Source: Pollenia angustigena | Taxonomy: Eukaryota > Arthropoda > Insecta > Diptera > Polleniidae | NCBI GenBank assembly: GCA_930367215.1 | Contig: OV884056.1 | Location: forward strand, 124,742,053 to 124,806,052 | Direction: 5' to 3' | DNA: 64,000 nt | Shown: piece by piece, positions 1-13,345 of the stretch | Layout of the letters: the number at the start of each line of letters is the position of its first letter | Position numbering within the stretch: position 1 is the first letter of the stretch | Position numbers and translations under genes: made by a program | Notes under the pieces: generated by a model | Database searches by the model: none | Seen by the model: the letters and a program-made list of their open reading frames with translations, nothing else | Told to the model about the DNA's origin: nothing

Positions 1-1004
1 TATGTACCTATATAAAGCACAAATAAATATTTTTAAATAAAAAGTATTATAACTGACATTCCAAACATTACAAATAAGTTTCTTCATTCTATTAATACAT
101 ACATACATATGTACGTATGTAATTGTATTTCTCTTTTCTTTTTCAACAACAAAACAAATGTATTTTTAAGTGAACAGAACTCAATATAGTCACCAGCCAG
201 TTTGTGTTACGCGACTATACAGTCGAACTGCCAGTTTCTAGCTACGTCGTTTAGTAAACTAAAAAAAAATGTTTACGTCAACTGTAAACACATCAGCTTC
301 TGTGTTTCAGTCGCCAGTTCAGCAGTCTGTGTGTTAAAAATGGAGTGAGTCGGCTGCTGATTCTTTTGACTGCTGAAAAAAAAGTAAATTGTGTTACTGT
401 TTTTTCAGTAACTGTGCGCACACAGTTCAACTGATTTAAGTATGAGTGTGGATGAAAATTGATGTATTTTCAGCATAGTTGCCTGTTAAAAAAAAAACTG
501 GCGACTGAATTTTAAACACTGGTTACAAACAGAGCCAAATTACAAACGTCGATATACTCTGGAAATGCTTCACATTATAGCAACAAAAAAGAGTGTAAAC
601 TTCAAGAGCGACGTAGAGTGTTCGTGTGCCAATAACTACAGAGGCTTAGTAAATAAGAGCAAACTGCAATAAGAATTTTTAAGTTTAGTGCAAGTCTAGA
701 TGTCGACGTGTAAACAACATATTTTTAAGTTTTTGTGTTTATAAAAAAATTCACTGTGAGTTTGGATATGCTTTTTTATATATATGTTGTTGTTATTTAT
801 TTGTTTGTAATTATGATGTAATCATGTTTTATTGTTCTTGAATTTAAGGAAAAGAAATCCCTGATGATGATCTTCAAAGAAGATCGAAATATTGGAAATA
901 AATAAAAAAGGAATTTTTATTTACAAAAATACACTGGCCTCGAGCTTGACTAATTTTTTACTTATTTAAAATACGAAAGGTCGAATAAGAATAAATTTGA
1001 TTAA
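1..1004. repeat. Unclassified repeat-like AT-rich DNA with a hammerhead-like hairpin near its end
   Basis: I see no open coding frame of note. The segment from about 840 to 1000 has a distant relative at about 48200-48310: both contain a GAAATATTGG-like stretch, a T-rich run, the words CTCGAGCTTGA/CTCAAGCTTGA and then AAGGTCGA, which suggests two diverged copies of the 3' end of one dispersed element. A CTGATGA + hairpin + GAAA motif lies at 861-889. Element class is unknown; a Penelope-like element is one possibility because those carry such motifs. Confidence 0.4.
861..889 (+). other. Hammerhead-ribozyme-like core (CTGATGA, 7-bp stem, GAAA)
   Basis: CTGATGA at 861-867 is followed by one extra T and a perfect hairpin, GATCTTC-AAA-GAAGATC (869-885), and then GAAA (886-889). 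This is the order of the hammerhead core and its stem II. The extra T and the lack of a clear U-H cleavage site depart from the consensus. Penelope-like elements are known to carry minimal hammerheads. Activity is doubtful from sequence alone. Confidence 0.35.
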
Positions 1005-2115
<1,111 letters not shown>

Positions 2116-3555
2116 ATTTGAAAATCATTTGAAAATCATAGCGTTCTCAACAAAAAGGGGAAATTATTTTCAAATTGAAAAATGCCTTTATTTTCAACTT
2201 GCTTTCAAACGTAATTCTCAACTGTTTTTCAAATGTGGATTATAATACAATGTGGAATATAAATAAAACTATTTTATTTTTTTAATATAAATTTATTATT
2301 TATTTAAATAAACTGTGAGATAAACATTCGGCACCATAGCTTAAAGATTAAATAATGTCCTCTAATTCTTGGAAAGACAAACTACTTGGCTCCCTTTTAT
2401 TTTGAGGATTGTAGCACCGCGTTCGTTCAACAAACTTTCTTCACTTTCCCGTTTTATTTTCCTTTTTTTCGTATTTTTAATCATTGAAATTACTCACAAA
2501 TAATTTTTATTTTTCACAAGAAATAAGCTGTTCACTTCATATTAAAATTTATTTTTAATAGAAAAACACATGTAACCGCAAAGTAAAAAAAATTTAACTT
2601 TAATCGCCATTTTTAATGATTACATTTATTTTTCGCTTTAGTATTGCCAAGTTTATTTTTGATTTGATTTAACATTTGACAAACATTTGACATCAAATTG
2701 ATAAAACATTTGATATCAAATGTTTATTTTCAAATCATTATCAATTTGAATTTAAATGTTAAATCAAACAATTGAAAAACGTTTGAGAATTGTGTTTGAT
2801 GTCAAATGACAAAGTCATTTCATATCAAAGGTTTGACTTCGTGTTTGTTGGGATAGTATACATAAAACAAAACAAACAGTGATGAGAATCAAAAATGTTC
2901 AAGTGGTGACCGTTGTGCAGAAAAGGTACCACGTGATTTAAATGGTATTAAAACAGTATTTTGTGTATGTAAAAAATGTTAATAATTTAATATTTATATT
3001 ATAGATTTACAATAAATAAATTTGTATTTTAGCATATATACATTTTTAGCATACATATATTGTAAATGTGCATACACCAAACAAGGTTTTGATACCATTT
3101 AAAGTCTTTTATATGTTTCCCTTTTTCATTGTATGTGTATATGCATTTGTTTATTTTAAACATCTAAACATATGTATATTTGTATATTTGGAAATATATT
3201 GTATTATAAGTTGTTTTGTCGCAATTCCATAGATATACTAAAAAAGTACCAAAAAAAAAGAGCAAAATTACCCGCATTCAATGTAACATACAAGCCGCCC
3301 ATCACTGTCTTACAAATGTCACGTAACAACGGCATGAAATTCTATTTTATACAGATTGGTACGTTGCAACTACGGTACATTGCATTTCGGTAAGCTTTTG
3401 TATTGGTTTTCATATAACAAAAAGCGAACAGCTGATGGATACAGTACAGATACGGTACAGCAACGTTCGTCTAACTGAGCCTTTATGCCGAGTTAAAAAA
3501 AAAACACGTCTGCATTCAACGAGCACGCAAGCAGAATGAAAAACTTTTAATAAAC
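2116..3555. other. AT-rich intergenic DNA with imperfect inverted repeats
   Basis: No gene is evident. At about 2200-2840 there are many CAAATGTTT/AAACATTTG-type words, and the ends (about 2216-2236, and 2772-2795) are roughly complementary, so a decayed inverted-repeat element is likely. Around 3268-3300 a short + strand stretch reads KLPAFNVTYKPP, faintly like a fragment of the ABCE1 family, but it is too short to call. Confidence 0.4.
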
Positions 3556-3558
3556 TAA

Positions 3559-4091
3559 GTGCTGGTTCACACAGGTCAAGTTTGACTCTTCAAGTCTCGA
3601 GCTTTTAGAGCTGGTTCACACAGGTCAAGTTTGACTCTTCAAGTCTTGAGCTTTTAGGAGAGAGGGGTAAAGAGAATGGAAAGGGGTACATACTTGACCG
3701 TACCAGTCTGTTTTGTATTTTTCTTTTCTTTTTTCATCCGTAATATAATAAAAAGCTACAAAGTTGAAGGAAAAGAAAACAAAAATTAATTTTGTGCATG
3801 AACGTGAACGCAAGTTCAAAAGAAAATTTAAATAAAACTGTTCAAGTAAACTTGACCTGTGTGAACCAGCACTTAGGAGAGAGGGGTAAAGAGATTGGAA
3901 AGGGGTACATACTTGACCGTACCAGTCAGTTTTGTATTTTTCTTTTCTTTTTTCATCCGTAATATAATAAAAAGCTACAAAGTTGAAGGAAAAGAAAACA
4001 AAAATTAATTTTGTGCATGAACGTGAACGCAAGTTCAAAAGAAAATTTAAATAAAACTGTTCAAGTAAACTTGACCTGTGTGAACCAGCAC
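3559..4091. mobile_element. Foldback MITE with TAA target duplication and internal tandem duplication
   Basis: The ends are inverted repeats: GTGCTGGTTCACACAGGTCA at 3559 and its complement ending at 4091. A TAA flanks each side (3556-3558 and 4092-4094), the 3-bp TWA duplication typical of PIF/Harbinger elements. The interior holds two copies of a roughly 219-bp segment (about 3657 and 3876) and two copies of a 51-bp terminal segment. The long minus-strand open frame here is only the tandem repeat read through, not a gene. Confidence 0.8.
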
Positions 4092-4458
4092 TAAATTTTG
4101 TATGGAAATTTGACGGGTTTTACTCTTATAAAACAGAAATATATATATTTTATTAATAGGGGTTATTTTTCCTGTTTTCATTATGTTAAAAAATTATATT
4201 TCCTGTTTTGTTTTCTTGAATTGTAATTATTATATAACTATAAGTTGTATTACAATACATTTAAAAATAAATTTTAATAAACAAACGACATTACCCCGGG
4301 TCTCCACGTAGCAATATTTATTGCGGCAAACGTCAAATTTGATTGCTCCATTAAATTTGCGACGTATAGACCACAAATTGCCATGAGTTGCAATCCATTG
4401 CGCAATGATTGCTCTTCTGATTTCTTGAGCAATTATTGCTTAGTCTGTGTTGTAAAAA

Positions 4459-4831
4459 GGTTCTAAACTTAAGTAAACAAAACACTTTTTTATTTAGTTT
4501 GAACAGCCGCTTGTGCGACCGTTCTTGTTTAACGTCTTTTATTTATTTTTTAATTTTATTATTTGCGGGACAGCCGCTAGTGCGACTGTCCGCTTTAACT
4601 TTACAATTATGATTATTTCTTTTGTTCCTACTTAAAAACTAACAACTTATTTTACTGAAAATTATTTTGCTTACTCTACATAATTTTATTTGTTAAATCA
4701 GTGAGAATATGCATCGTTGCAAATTCTCACTGATGGGTTTGATGTGTGTGGACATTTTTGCTTACACAAAGTGTGAAGCTCGTGTTACATACAGAAGGTA
4801 TGGTAACGACGACTAGTCAAACACACTACAC
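4459..4831. repeat. Partial third copy of the middle section of the 1.1-kb repeat
   Basis: It matches 1458-1815 closely, including the stem ATCAGTGAGAAT...ATTCTCACTGAT and the GGTATGGTAACGACGAC end. It lacks both the Atg8 pseudogene and the terminal inverted-repeat element, so the middle section is an independent repeat unit. After the hairpin it keeps GGGTTTGATGTGTGTGG, which the two full copies have lost. Confidence 0.8.
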
Positions 4832-7048
4832 CTCCCTTTTCCGGAAAAGAATAATCAATACTAGTTTGATTATTCTTTTATATAATACAACGTTGAAAAT
4901 AAAAATTAAATTATTGCCCTCACTCTCCCTTTTGTTATGAAAATTTTTTCAAATAGGCGGAACCAATTTAGAACATTACCAGAGAAAAAAAAATTAATCT
5001 TTTATCGCCGCTCAATATTTAAGGGAATTAGTAGGAGTGGGTACAAGTATTGAAAAAATTAAAAAAAATTAATGGGTTTATTAAAAAATCTTAATAATTC
5101 TATAAAAGTTATAACGGTTTAAAAAGTTGTATGTATGATAACAGTCAGTACAAAATTATGTAAAAAAAAAAATTTTTAAATGTTTAATGAAGAGTAGAAA
5201 TATTGAGTCAAGGAAAAAATTTTTTTTTCTAATTTGCGCGTGATGTTGGGTCTTTTATGATTTTTAAATCAAATTAGTTTTAATAGGGAGCACATTTACC
5301 CAAAAAATAAAAATCTTGCAAAATTCATTACCCTTACCTTTGAGGGTTTCATTATAATTCCTAGGAAAAATTGACTTTCATCTAGTGAAAAGTCACTATG
5401 TTGTCAGAGTATAATTATCAGCTATTTTTTCTAGCTTTAGAAAGAGGTGACCTAAGTCGACATTTCTATTAATAATTAAAGTCTTTTAACTTAAAATCGG
5501 AAAAAACTTGCTTTCCTTTATGGATAATTATTTATCCTTAGTAAAATACAATCTAGGTATTTTACGGTGCTCTAAAACTACGCGCATCAAACACAATCAC
5601 GACTCAATAAAGAAATTTCCCAAATATAAAAAAAAATTTAATAGAAATTACAGAAGTATGTAAGAAAAACCCTATAAAATCCTATAAAAAAAAATTTTAA
5701 ATAAGAAAGTATTAAAATTGAAAAATTTAAAAATATGTATTAAAAAAAAATATTCGATCAATACAATTTATGAGTAATTGATTATTTTTACCATAATAAT
5801 TGAATTTTGTATTGTGTTCGAAAATATTTTCAAAGAATTCATACAAAAATTATATAAAAACAAATTTTACTTTTTCAACTTATATTTTTTTTTGAAAAAG
5901 ATTGAAAAGTTTATATTTTATACTAATAATATTTTAAAGATATGTTAATACATACATATTATATGTATTAAAAAAAAAATCCTAATATTAAAAAAAATCG
6001 TTCAATGAACAAAAAATTTATTCTAAAAAATGGAGAATATATAAGAAAAAGAATATTAAAATATGTAAATTGAAATATATTAAAAAAAAAAATATAAAAT
6101 TATGTATTGGGAAAAAAAGGAATACAAAAAAATTAAAGTAAACGAATTCTATCCTCATGAGGTCATAAAAAAAAAATTGAAAATAATGAATAAAAAATAT
6201 AGAATTATGTTCTAAAATATAAAAGCATATTTGGAATAAAAAAAAAAACATAAAAAAATGTATAAAAATTGTCAAATCAGGGTATGTCAAATCAGGGTTT
6301 TTTTTTTCTTTTTATCAGCATACACTATTTTAATTTAAATTGTATGCTCGAAACATACTTGAAAAAATAAATTTTGGCCGTTTCTTGTTTTATTAAGGCA
6401 AAAGAAACGGTCAAAAGAAAACTAAAAAAAAAAATTTTAAAATTAATTTAAAATAATTTAAATTAAATTAAATATTTATAATTTATTTAAATATGTAAAA
6501 AAAAAGTTTATAAGTAATTAAGAAAAAGTTAAAGAAAATACTTAAATTAAAAATATTTTATAGAGGATATAATCCTTTTATTTTTGTTATTCCACTGCAG
6601 GGACACGTATGTATACAGCGGTGATTTAGTTTTTAGTACAATTGTTATTTAATTATCAAGTTTTATTTTATTATACCATTTTAATGGTTATTTATTGATT
6701 ATTATTTATTTTATATTAGGGTTAGTTGTTATAAAAAAAATAACTTTTGTTAATCTTATTGTTATTTTATTATTGTTCGGTATAGTTTTATTTTAAAAAA
6801 AATGTAACATGAAGTTCGTTTAATTTGTCTTCATTATCAAAAATAAAACTAATTCCGACCACAAGAAAATTTCAATAAGTTTTGTTTTCTACTGATTATT
6901 ATATTAAAAATAATAAAAATGAAATAATTGCTATAACTAAAATTTAATAATTAGATTTTTTTTTTTTTTTTTAAATCATTTTTCTTTTTAATTTGTTTTG
7001 CAAAAAATTTTTTTTTTTAAATATTTTATTTTTTTTTGTTGTTTAAGT
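4832..7048. other. Very AT-rich non-coding block
   Basis: Long A and T runs and short AT words dominate. I see no coding frame beyond low-complexity Phe/Ile/Leu translations and no RNA gene. The CGTATGTATACAGCGG stretch near 6606 is the only less biased part. Confidence 0.6.
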
Positions 7049-8159
<1,111 letters not shown>

Positions 8160-8729
8160 CTGTCAAATCAGTTGACATTTCATTTCTCTGTACGGTTGTT
8201 TTTTTATTTGTGTGTTTATTTGTTATAGAAGCAATCAAGAAAAGGACGCCAAGTGAAAAAATACTTCAACAAAAGACAGAAAAAGTTGTTATATATTATA
8301 TATATAAATAAACGTCAATATCAACAAAAGCAAACAACAAATTTATTTTTGTGTATGTTTTTATGTTTTCAGTGACACAATACTATTTTTAGGTTTTTTT
8401 TTTCCATACGGAAATAAAGAAAAAAGTAATTCAAAACACAGCTACGACAATTACAACTAATTATTTCATTATTTTAATTTATTCATTTAAAAAAGAAAAT
8501 TTATCAACCACTTCACAACACTTTATACAACTACCTGCGGTGAAAATTGCAAATTTATGGCAAAGCAATTTCATGTGTTCTCCAGCAATATAATCAGCAA
8601 TTATTGCTACATTGTTCTGCCGACGGTATTGCTTGTACTTAGCAATAAAAATTGCTACGTGGAGACCCAGCGTTACTTTTTAAAAAAATTTTGCTTGTAA
8701 TAATTTTTTAGTCTTGGCAGCTCTGAAAG

Positions 8730-8794
8730 TATCGATATCGAAAAGAAGCCATCGATAGTCCAAAAGAAACAGAAAGTCGATAATACTATCGATT
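8730..8794 (+). promoter_or_regulatory. Cluster of DRE (DREF/BEAF-32-type) motifs upstream of eIF4B
   Basis: A perfect TATCGATA (8730-8737) is followed by CATCGATA (8750-8757), GTCGATAA (8776-8783) and TATCGATT (8787-8794), with a CAGCTG at 8801-8806. In Drosophila such DRE clusters mark TATA-less housekeeping promoters bound by DREF and BEAF-32. The cluster lies 110-180 bp upstream of the eIF4B start codon, so it is the likely core promoter; the transcription start itself is not visible. Confidence 0.75.
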
Positions 8795-8830
8795 GTGTGC
8801 CAGCTGTAATATATAAATGTGTACATATAA

Positions 8831-8862
<32 letters not shown>

Positions 8863-8905
8863 GTATATATTTATAAGTGAATTGCATCTGGTTGTATTCG
8901 AAAGC

Positions 8906-8918
8906 ATGGCCTCTTCAG
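8906..8918 (+). CDS. eIF4B: eIF4B, coding exon 1 (start codon exon)
   Basis: ATG-GCC-TCT-TCA-G is followed by the splice donor GTTTGT (8919). Joined to the acceptor at 14133-14134 (TTTCAG) it gives Met-Ala-Ser-Ser-Gly-Lys-Lys-Gly-Lys-Lys and then TVISLQSFLSNG, the conserved N-terminus of insect eIF4B. The intron is in phase 1. Because the exon holds only 13 coding bases it is easily missed; the support is the join itself, the good donor, the Lys-rich start expected for this family and the DRE promoter cluster just upstream. Confidence 0.85.
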
Positions 8919-9603
8919 GTTTGTAACAAAAAAAATAAATAATTAACCAAGTTGCCCGTTAACAATCGTTTTGCGGAAATAATGTAAATTGGTTTTGTAT
9001 GTTTGCTGACAAAATAAAATTCTGCTGTTTTGTTACGCTCTATATAAAATTTGTATACGTGGTTGTATAGTGGTACTAACATTTATATTTAATAGTGAGG
9101 GGTATAACCAAGGTAAAGCTCTCTAGAAAAATAAAAGATTAAAAATACACTAGGGAAAATGTGCTTACTATTAGTAATGGAAAATGTAACTCGTGTTGTT
9201 ATTAAAAAGGTTTTTGTTTTGACCGACAATTAAGACTAATTGGTAAGTTCTGAAATTAATTTTTGTTTTAAATAGTGTCAAGATTTATGGAATGCGATCT
9301 CGTCTAAGGTCCAAGGCGGAAGCGATATAACAAGAAACTTAAACTTCATATGTATAAGTTAATTAGAATTTTCGTATCGTCCAATATTTGCATATTTTAC
9401 GACAACTCAAACACAAAGTATAACTCTAATCTAGTTTACCAATTAAGCTCCAAACCATGGTACAACTACACAAGGTAGACTCAAAGCCCATCTATCAGGT
9501 CTGCTTACTTGTACAAAAAACGATTCTTTTTAGTTCTCAAAAATTTACTACAAAATATACAAAGCAAAAGGAAAAAACGTGTATGTGTGGCATACCATAA
9601 ACG

Positions 9604-11061
9604 CCCTGCAAATAAAATTGGACCACCTAATCCATTTTGATAAAATGGACTACTCCATGGACTGGTCCGATGTAATGCAAGCATGGACCATGTCATTGTT
9701 AAAAAGTGTTTGTAGTATAGGCCTGCCATACGTCCTGGTTTTCCCAGGATTGTCCTGGTTTTAGACTACTTGTCCTGGTGTCCTGGTCCACTATTAAATT
9801 GTCCTGGTATTTTGAACAGGTCAAGACAAAAAATTTGTTTTTTGCTGGTTTTAGTTGTTAACAAAGTTTAAGATTTCTGTTATAAAACTGCTAACTTAAG
9901 GCAATTGTATAAAGAATTTTAATTAAATTCAACTGTTATGTGGTGTAAACGTCGTTTAATTAAAAGCTTGCAATAATATTATATGACACTCGAACCTCTC
10001 TCAAATGTTGTTTCAACTAGTTGCTGTAAAAAGTTATACCGTGTAAACAACTTTTATAAGTAATCGGAAACCGACAACAAATGGCTTTCTCTAAAGCAGC
10101 CCATAAACGTTTCAATTCAATGTTCAACTGCGTCGGTTGTTGTCCAAATCAAAGCGTGTATGGCTTTGTCAATTGATGAGTTTGACAGTTGCCGAGTTGG
10201 TTGAAGAAAAATCAAATGATTTTGATTTTTTCAAGTTGAGTACTTAGTCTGCTCAATGGACTAAAGAAATAAACTCGTTAAAGACTGAAACACTGGAGAG
10301 TATTATTCAATGTAAGTTTTATTTAAATATGACATGCTGCCTGTTTTATAACTATATCAAAGACAGAAATTAAGTTCTAGAAAAAGTGCAATCTTCCGAA
10401 CAGTATTTTAGTTTAGAACATTTTAAGCTCAACTTTTTATTATGTTTCATCATTTTTATGTACATGAAGTACACGTAATTTTTTTTTGTATATGAGGCTA
10501 TGAGATAATGAGGAGTTAACACTACTCTTGCACTGTTTCGGATACAAACAGTTGACTAACTCGACTATTGCACTGTAAAGAACATTTCTTACACCAGAAC
10601 CGTAACCAAATTAAATTGTGGGTTACACCACTTCTGCGCTAATAGCCTCATATATTTTTGGATTTAAAAATTAAAAATGGATGGTTTTTACATATACATA
10701 CACATGTATTAAAAAAAATGTTTTGTTGGTGTAATTTTTTATCCATTTTTTCTATGTGTCCTGGTTGATAGGTTCAAACTTCTGGCAGCCCTATTGTAGT
10801 AAGACGACATGTCTTCGTTTTTTAACGACATGCTTTCGTTTTTAAACGACTTCAAAACTAATCCTCTTGAGTATACCATGGAGTAGTTTTAAAACTACTC
10901 CTTAGTGGTCTAAAGGTTGGTTATATGGTCCTCTCCTAGGACATCGTAATGTTAAATAGACCAGGTTTTTTCCATACGTTTGGCTTAGTTTTGGACTATT
11001 CCTGGTCCCTTGTGGACTAGTCTTTACACGCGTGTTTGGACTGGTCCTATTATTTGCAGGG
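9604..11061. mobile_element. MITE with CCCTGCAAATAA ends, split by an hAT element
   Basis: The terminal repeats are CCCTGCAAATAA at both ends. After removing the hAT insert (1,076 bp) and its 8-bp duplication, the element is exactly 374 bp, the same as its second copy at 50526-50899, which lies in the opposite orientation. Internal words such as GGACCAGTCC and ACTACTCCATGG are shared. No clear target duplication was found. Confidence 0.85.
9718..10793. mobile_element. Non-autonomous hAT element with 8-bp target duplication
   Basis: The ends are TAGGCCTGCC and, as complement, TAGGGCTGCC, with the direct repeat ttgtagta on both sides (9710-9717, 10794-10801). The 8-bp duplication and TAGNG-type ends are diagnostic of hAT elements. 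The copy at 50526-50899 shows the empty site. The interior has repeated TCCTGGT words and no transposase frame, so it would need a transposase in trans. Confidence 0.9.
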
Positions 11062-11435
11062 CGTAAACAAACGCATACATGCACATGTAAGCAAAATGTA
11101 AACAACTTTTGACAACTAAAAGGAACATAAACAATTATCATCAGGCTTCTTGCCTAGACCTTTTCAATGGGCCTTGGGTAGACTCGTAGCTACAACAAGA
11201 ACAACAAGACAAAAACAACAGGCAATTTGTTTTTATTTTTTTTACCCGAGACTTCAAAAAAAGAACAACACTGTGCCTTCAGAAACACAAAATAAAAACA
11301 CATATTTAAAAAAAAAAAAACAAAACAACATGGGAAAAAAATAAAAGTTTTCTTGCAATATGTTTATTTTTTTTTTATTTGCAGTGAAAAAATAGAAAAT
11401 TAGTATGTGATTTTTGTTATAGATTATCCATACCT

Positions 11436-11576
11436 ATGGATACAATTCAAATTGATCAATTCGAATATATAACATATTACTTGCAGGCCCATGATCATCT
11501 ATTGCATGATAGCAGTCCTGCTGGTTTGCTTGTTGGCGATGATGCTGGTGTTGGTAAAGATGGAACTGTTGGCTAA
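11436..11576 (+). pseudogene. Strawberry-notch-like fragment (helicase motif I region)
   Basis: A 46-codon frame contains an Asp-His-Leu-Leu segment followed by [19 protein letters not shown] and a stop. It resembles the Walker A region of strawberry notch (Sno/SBNO), where the family has a RAGFLIGDGAGVGKGRT-like stretch. Sno is a nuclear DExD/H helicase-like regulator in Notch and EGFR signalling. Two conserved positions are altered (Gly to Asp) and the frame stops right after the motif, so this is a dead fragment inside the eIF4B intron. The match covers only about 40 residues. Confidence 0.7.
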
Positions 11577-11689
11577 AAACTTTTGAGCATTTTCATCATC
11601 CTCCACTGAACCGTGTCATACAGACACATCTTCGGCCACACATTCACATTCTTCCGAAGATTCCATCGGCTGATACCTATAGAACTATT

Positions 11690-12216
11690 TTTTTTTTTTT
11701 TTGACATCTGGGTATTTGTTGGAAATCGCAGATTGCAACTTATGTATTTGAGCCGTGGCGCCAAATAAAACGATATTATCCAATTTTTTTAATTTCCAGA
11801 CGGCCTTTTAGCGCCTTTTCCGCGCATTCATTCAAAATATACATAAATGAATTAAAAACCGGCTGTGTAAAACTTTCAAAACGTGGGCGGCTCATTTGAT
11901 TATTGAAATCTACACTATCCGTTAGGGTATCTATGTATTAAAAGTTGAGTGGAAGACAAAGTTGACAGGATATGTTTATATTTAGCAGCAGCAGAACGGA
12001 TCTTTGCTAATGAGTGCCGACTTTCATTTGGATCTAAATTATATTTTCTTCACAAATAAATTTTACCAACTCTTCTGTAAACTGTTGTCTTCCTAAGGAG
12101 AATGCGTCAAAGCATTCCTCATTTGTGTATAGACGATGCTTAACTTCAGACAAAGCTAAATTTGAGTAAATACTTCCACATCTTACATTCAACACATATT
12201 TGGCATCCTCTTAGTT
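11690..12216 (-). pseudogene. Hsp70-superfamily (HSPA14-like) pseudogene
   Basis: On the minus strand, pieces in shifting frames line up with the second half of the Hsp70 nucleotide-binding domain. In order they are: FSLGRQQFTEELVKFICEEN, SLAKIRSAAAKYKHILSTLS, TLTDSVDFNNQMSRPRFESF, and NIVLFGATAQIHKLQSAI. The last corresponds to the VLVGG(S/T)xRIPKLQ motif of Hsp70s with the glycines changed. The Leu-Ser-Thr-Leu stretch and overall pattern recall HSPA14/Ssz-type Hsp70s rather than canonical Hsp70. At least three frameshifts make it non-functional. A further minus-strand open stretch up to about 12425 may belong to it. Confidence 0.75.
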
Positions 12217-12431
12217 TGAATTAAAAAAGCTTGACTTGCACTTAAAATGGTGAAAACTCTTCAACAACCTCCAATTTTGTCTTCATCATCATCGTCGGGT
12301 TTCATCGCTTTCAACAAAAATTTATGTTTCCCTGAATCATATTCCCAAGAAATCGTTTTTCTGGCTTTAACCAATACTTCTTTTGTTTCGTTCCTGCTCC
12401 CTTATATGTAGTATATTTTGCACTCACTAAT

Positions 12432-13345
12432 TATACCCTTCACCACAGGTGGAAAAGGGTATATATTAGTTTGTCATTCCGTTTGTAATTTCTACAATAT
12501 TGATCTTAGACCCTTTAAAGTATATATATTCTGGGTCCTTATAAGGAGAGAAGTTGATTTAACGATATCCGTCCGTCCGTCTTACGTTTGATATGTGTTT
12601 TCCGGAGACTCCAGACAAGATAGCGGCTACTTTGTTTTACCTTTATGTTACATATAGTCCACCATTTCTTGCTATTGAAATTCAGCCAGATCGGTCCAAC
12701 AATGGCTGAGATATGAGCAAAAAACCACGACAGCCTCTAATTTTTCCAAAAAATCCCTTGTGGTTGTTGTATTTTTATTACTTTTTTCTGTATATCTGGA
12801 GAACGGCAAGAGCCAAAGCTTTAAAATTAGGTACAAACATTTAGGTTATAAATACACACCATCCTACAAAATGTGGGCGGGATTGGAGAAGTAGGCGTAG
12901 TACCTCTCATACAAAAAGTATTAAAAATTTTATAAAAACCTGAATTTTTTACTGTAATATGACCTATGGTTACGCCTTATATATCAGAAGATCGAAAATT
13001 TTAAATAGCAAATATTTTCTGAAAAACTCGGGAAAATCGGTTCAGATACGAAAAGTTATGACCAAAATATTATTTTTTTTTTTAATACCCATTTTCAGGA
13101 ACCATAGATCTTCCCGAGTCCAAGCTTTATAGCCAAAATAACTGGCAAATTTCTTCTTTAACACGTCGGTATATAAATCTGTCAAATCGGTTAAGAAATA
13201 GCAGAGTAATGACCAAAATACTGAAATCCCAAAGTTCCCCTTTTTTTATAATTAAGTTTGTTTTTTATACCCTTCACCGAAGGTCCTACACCCTGTAAAG
13301 TATATATATTCTGGGTCCTTATGCAAAGCGAAGCTCAAACCCGGT
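12432..13345. repeat. Fly dispersed repeat with TATACCCTTCACC end and GTCC tract (mini-me/DINE-like)
   Basis: It starts TATACCCTTCACC, contains CTTTAAAGTATATATATTCTGGGTCC and the proto-microsatellite CCGTCCGTCCGTC, and has a second TATACCCTTCACC start at about 13266. The same family appears in the opposite orientation at 25-27.9 kb. Dipteran mini-me elements are known for combined (TA)n and (GTCY)n tracts; assignment to that group is inference. No protein is encoded. Confidence 0.7.

Noticed and set aside
3625..4038. 137-codon minus-strand frame with an internal protein repeat
   Set aside because: The repeat is the 219-bp tandem duplication of a MITE read through; no independent support.
6018..6290. 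90-codon minus-strand open frame
   Set aside because: Phe/Ile/Tyr/Leu low-complexity translation of an A/T-run block; no start context or homology.
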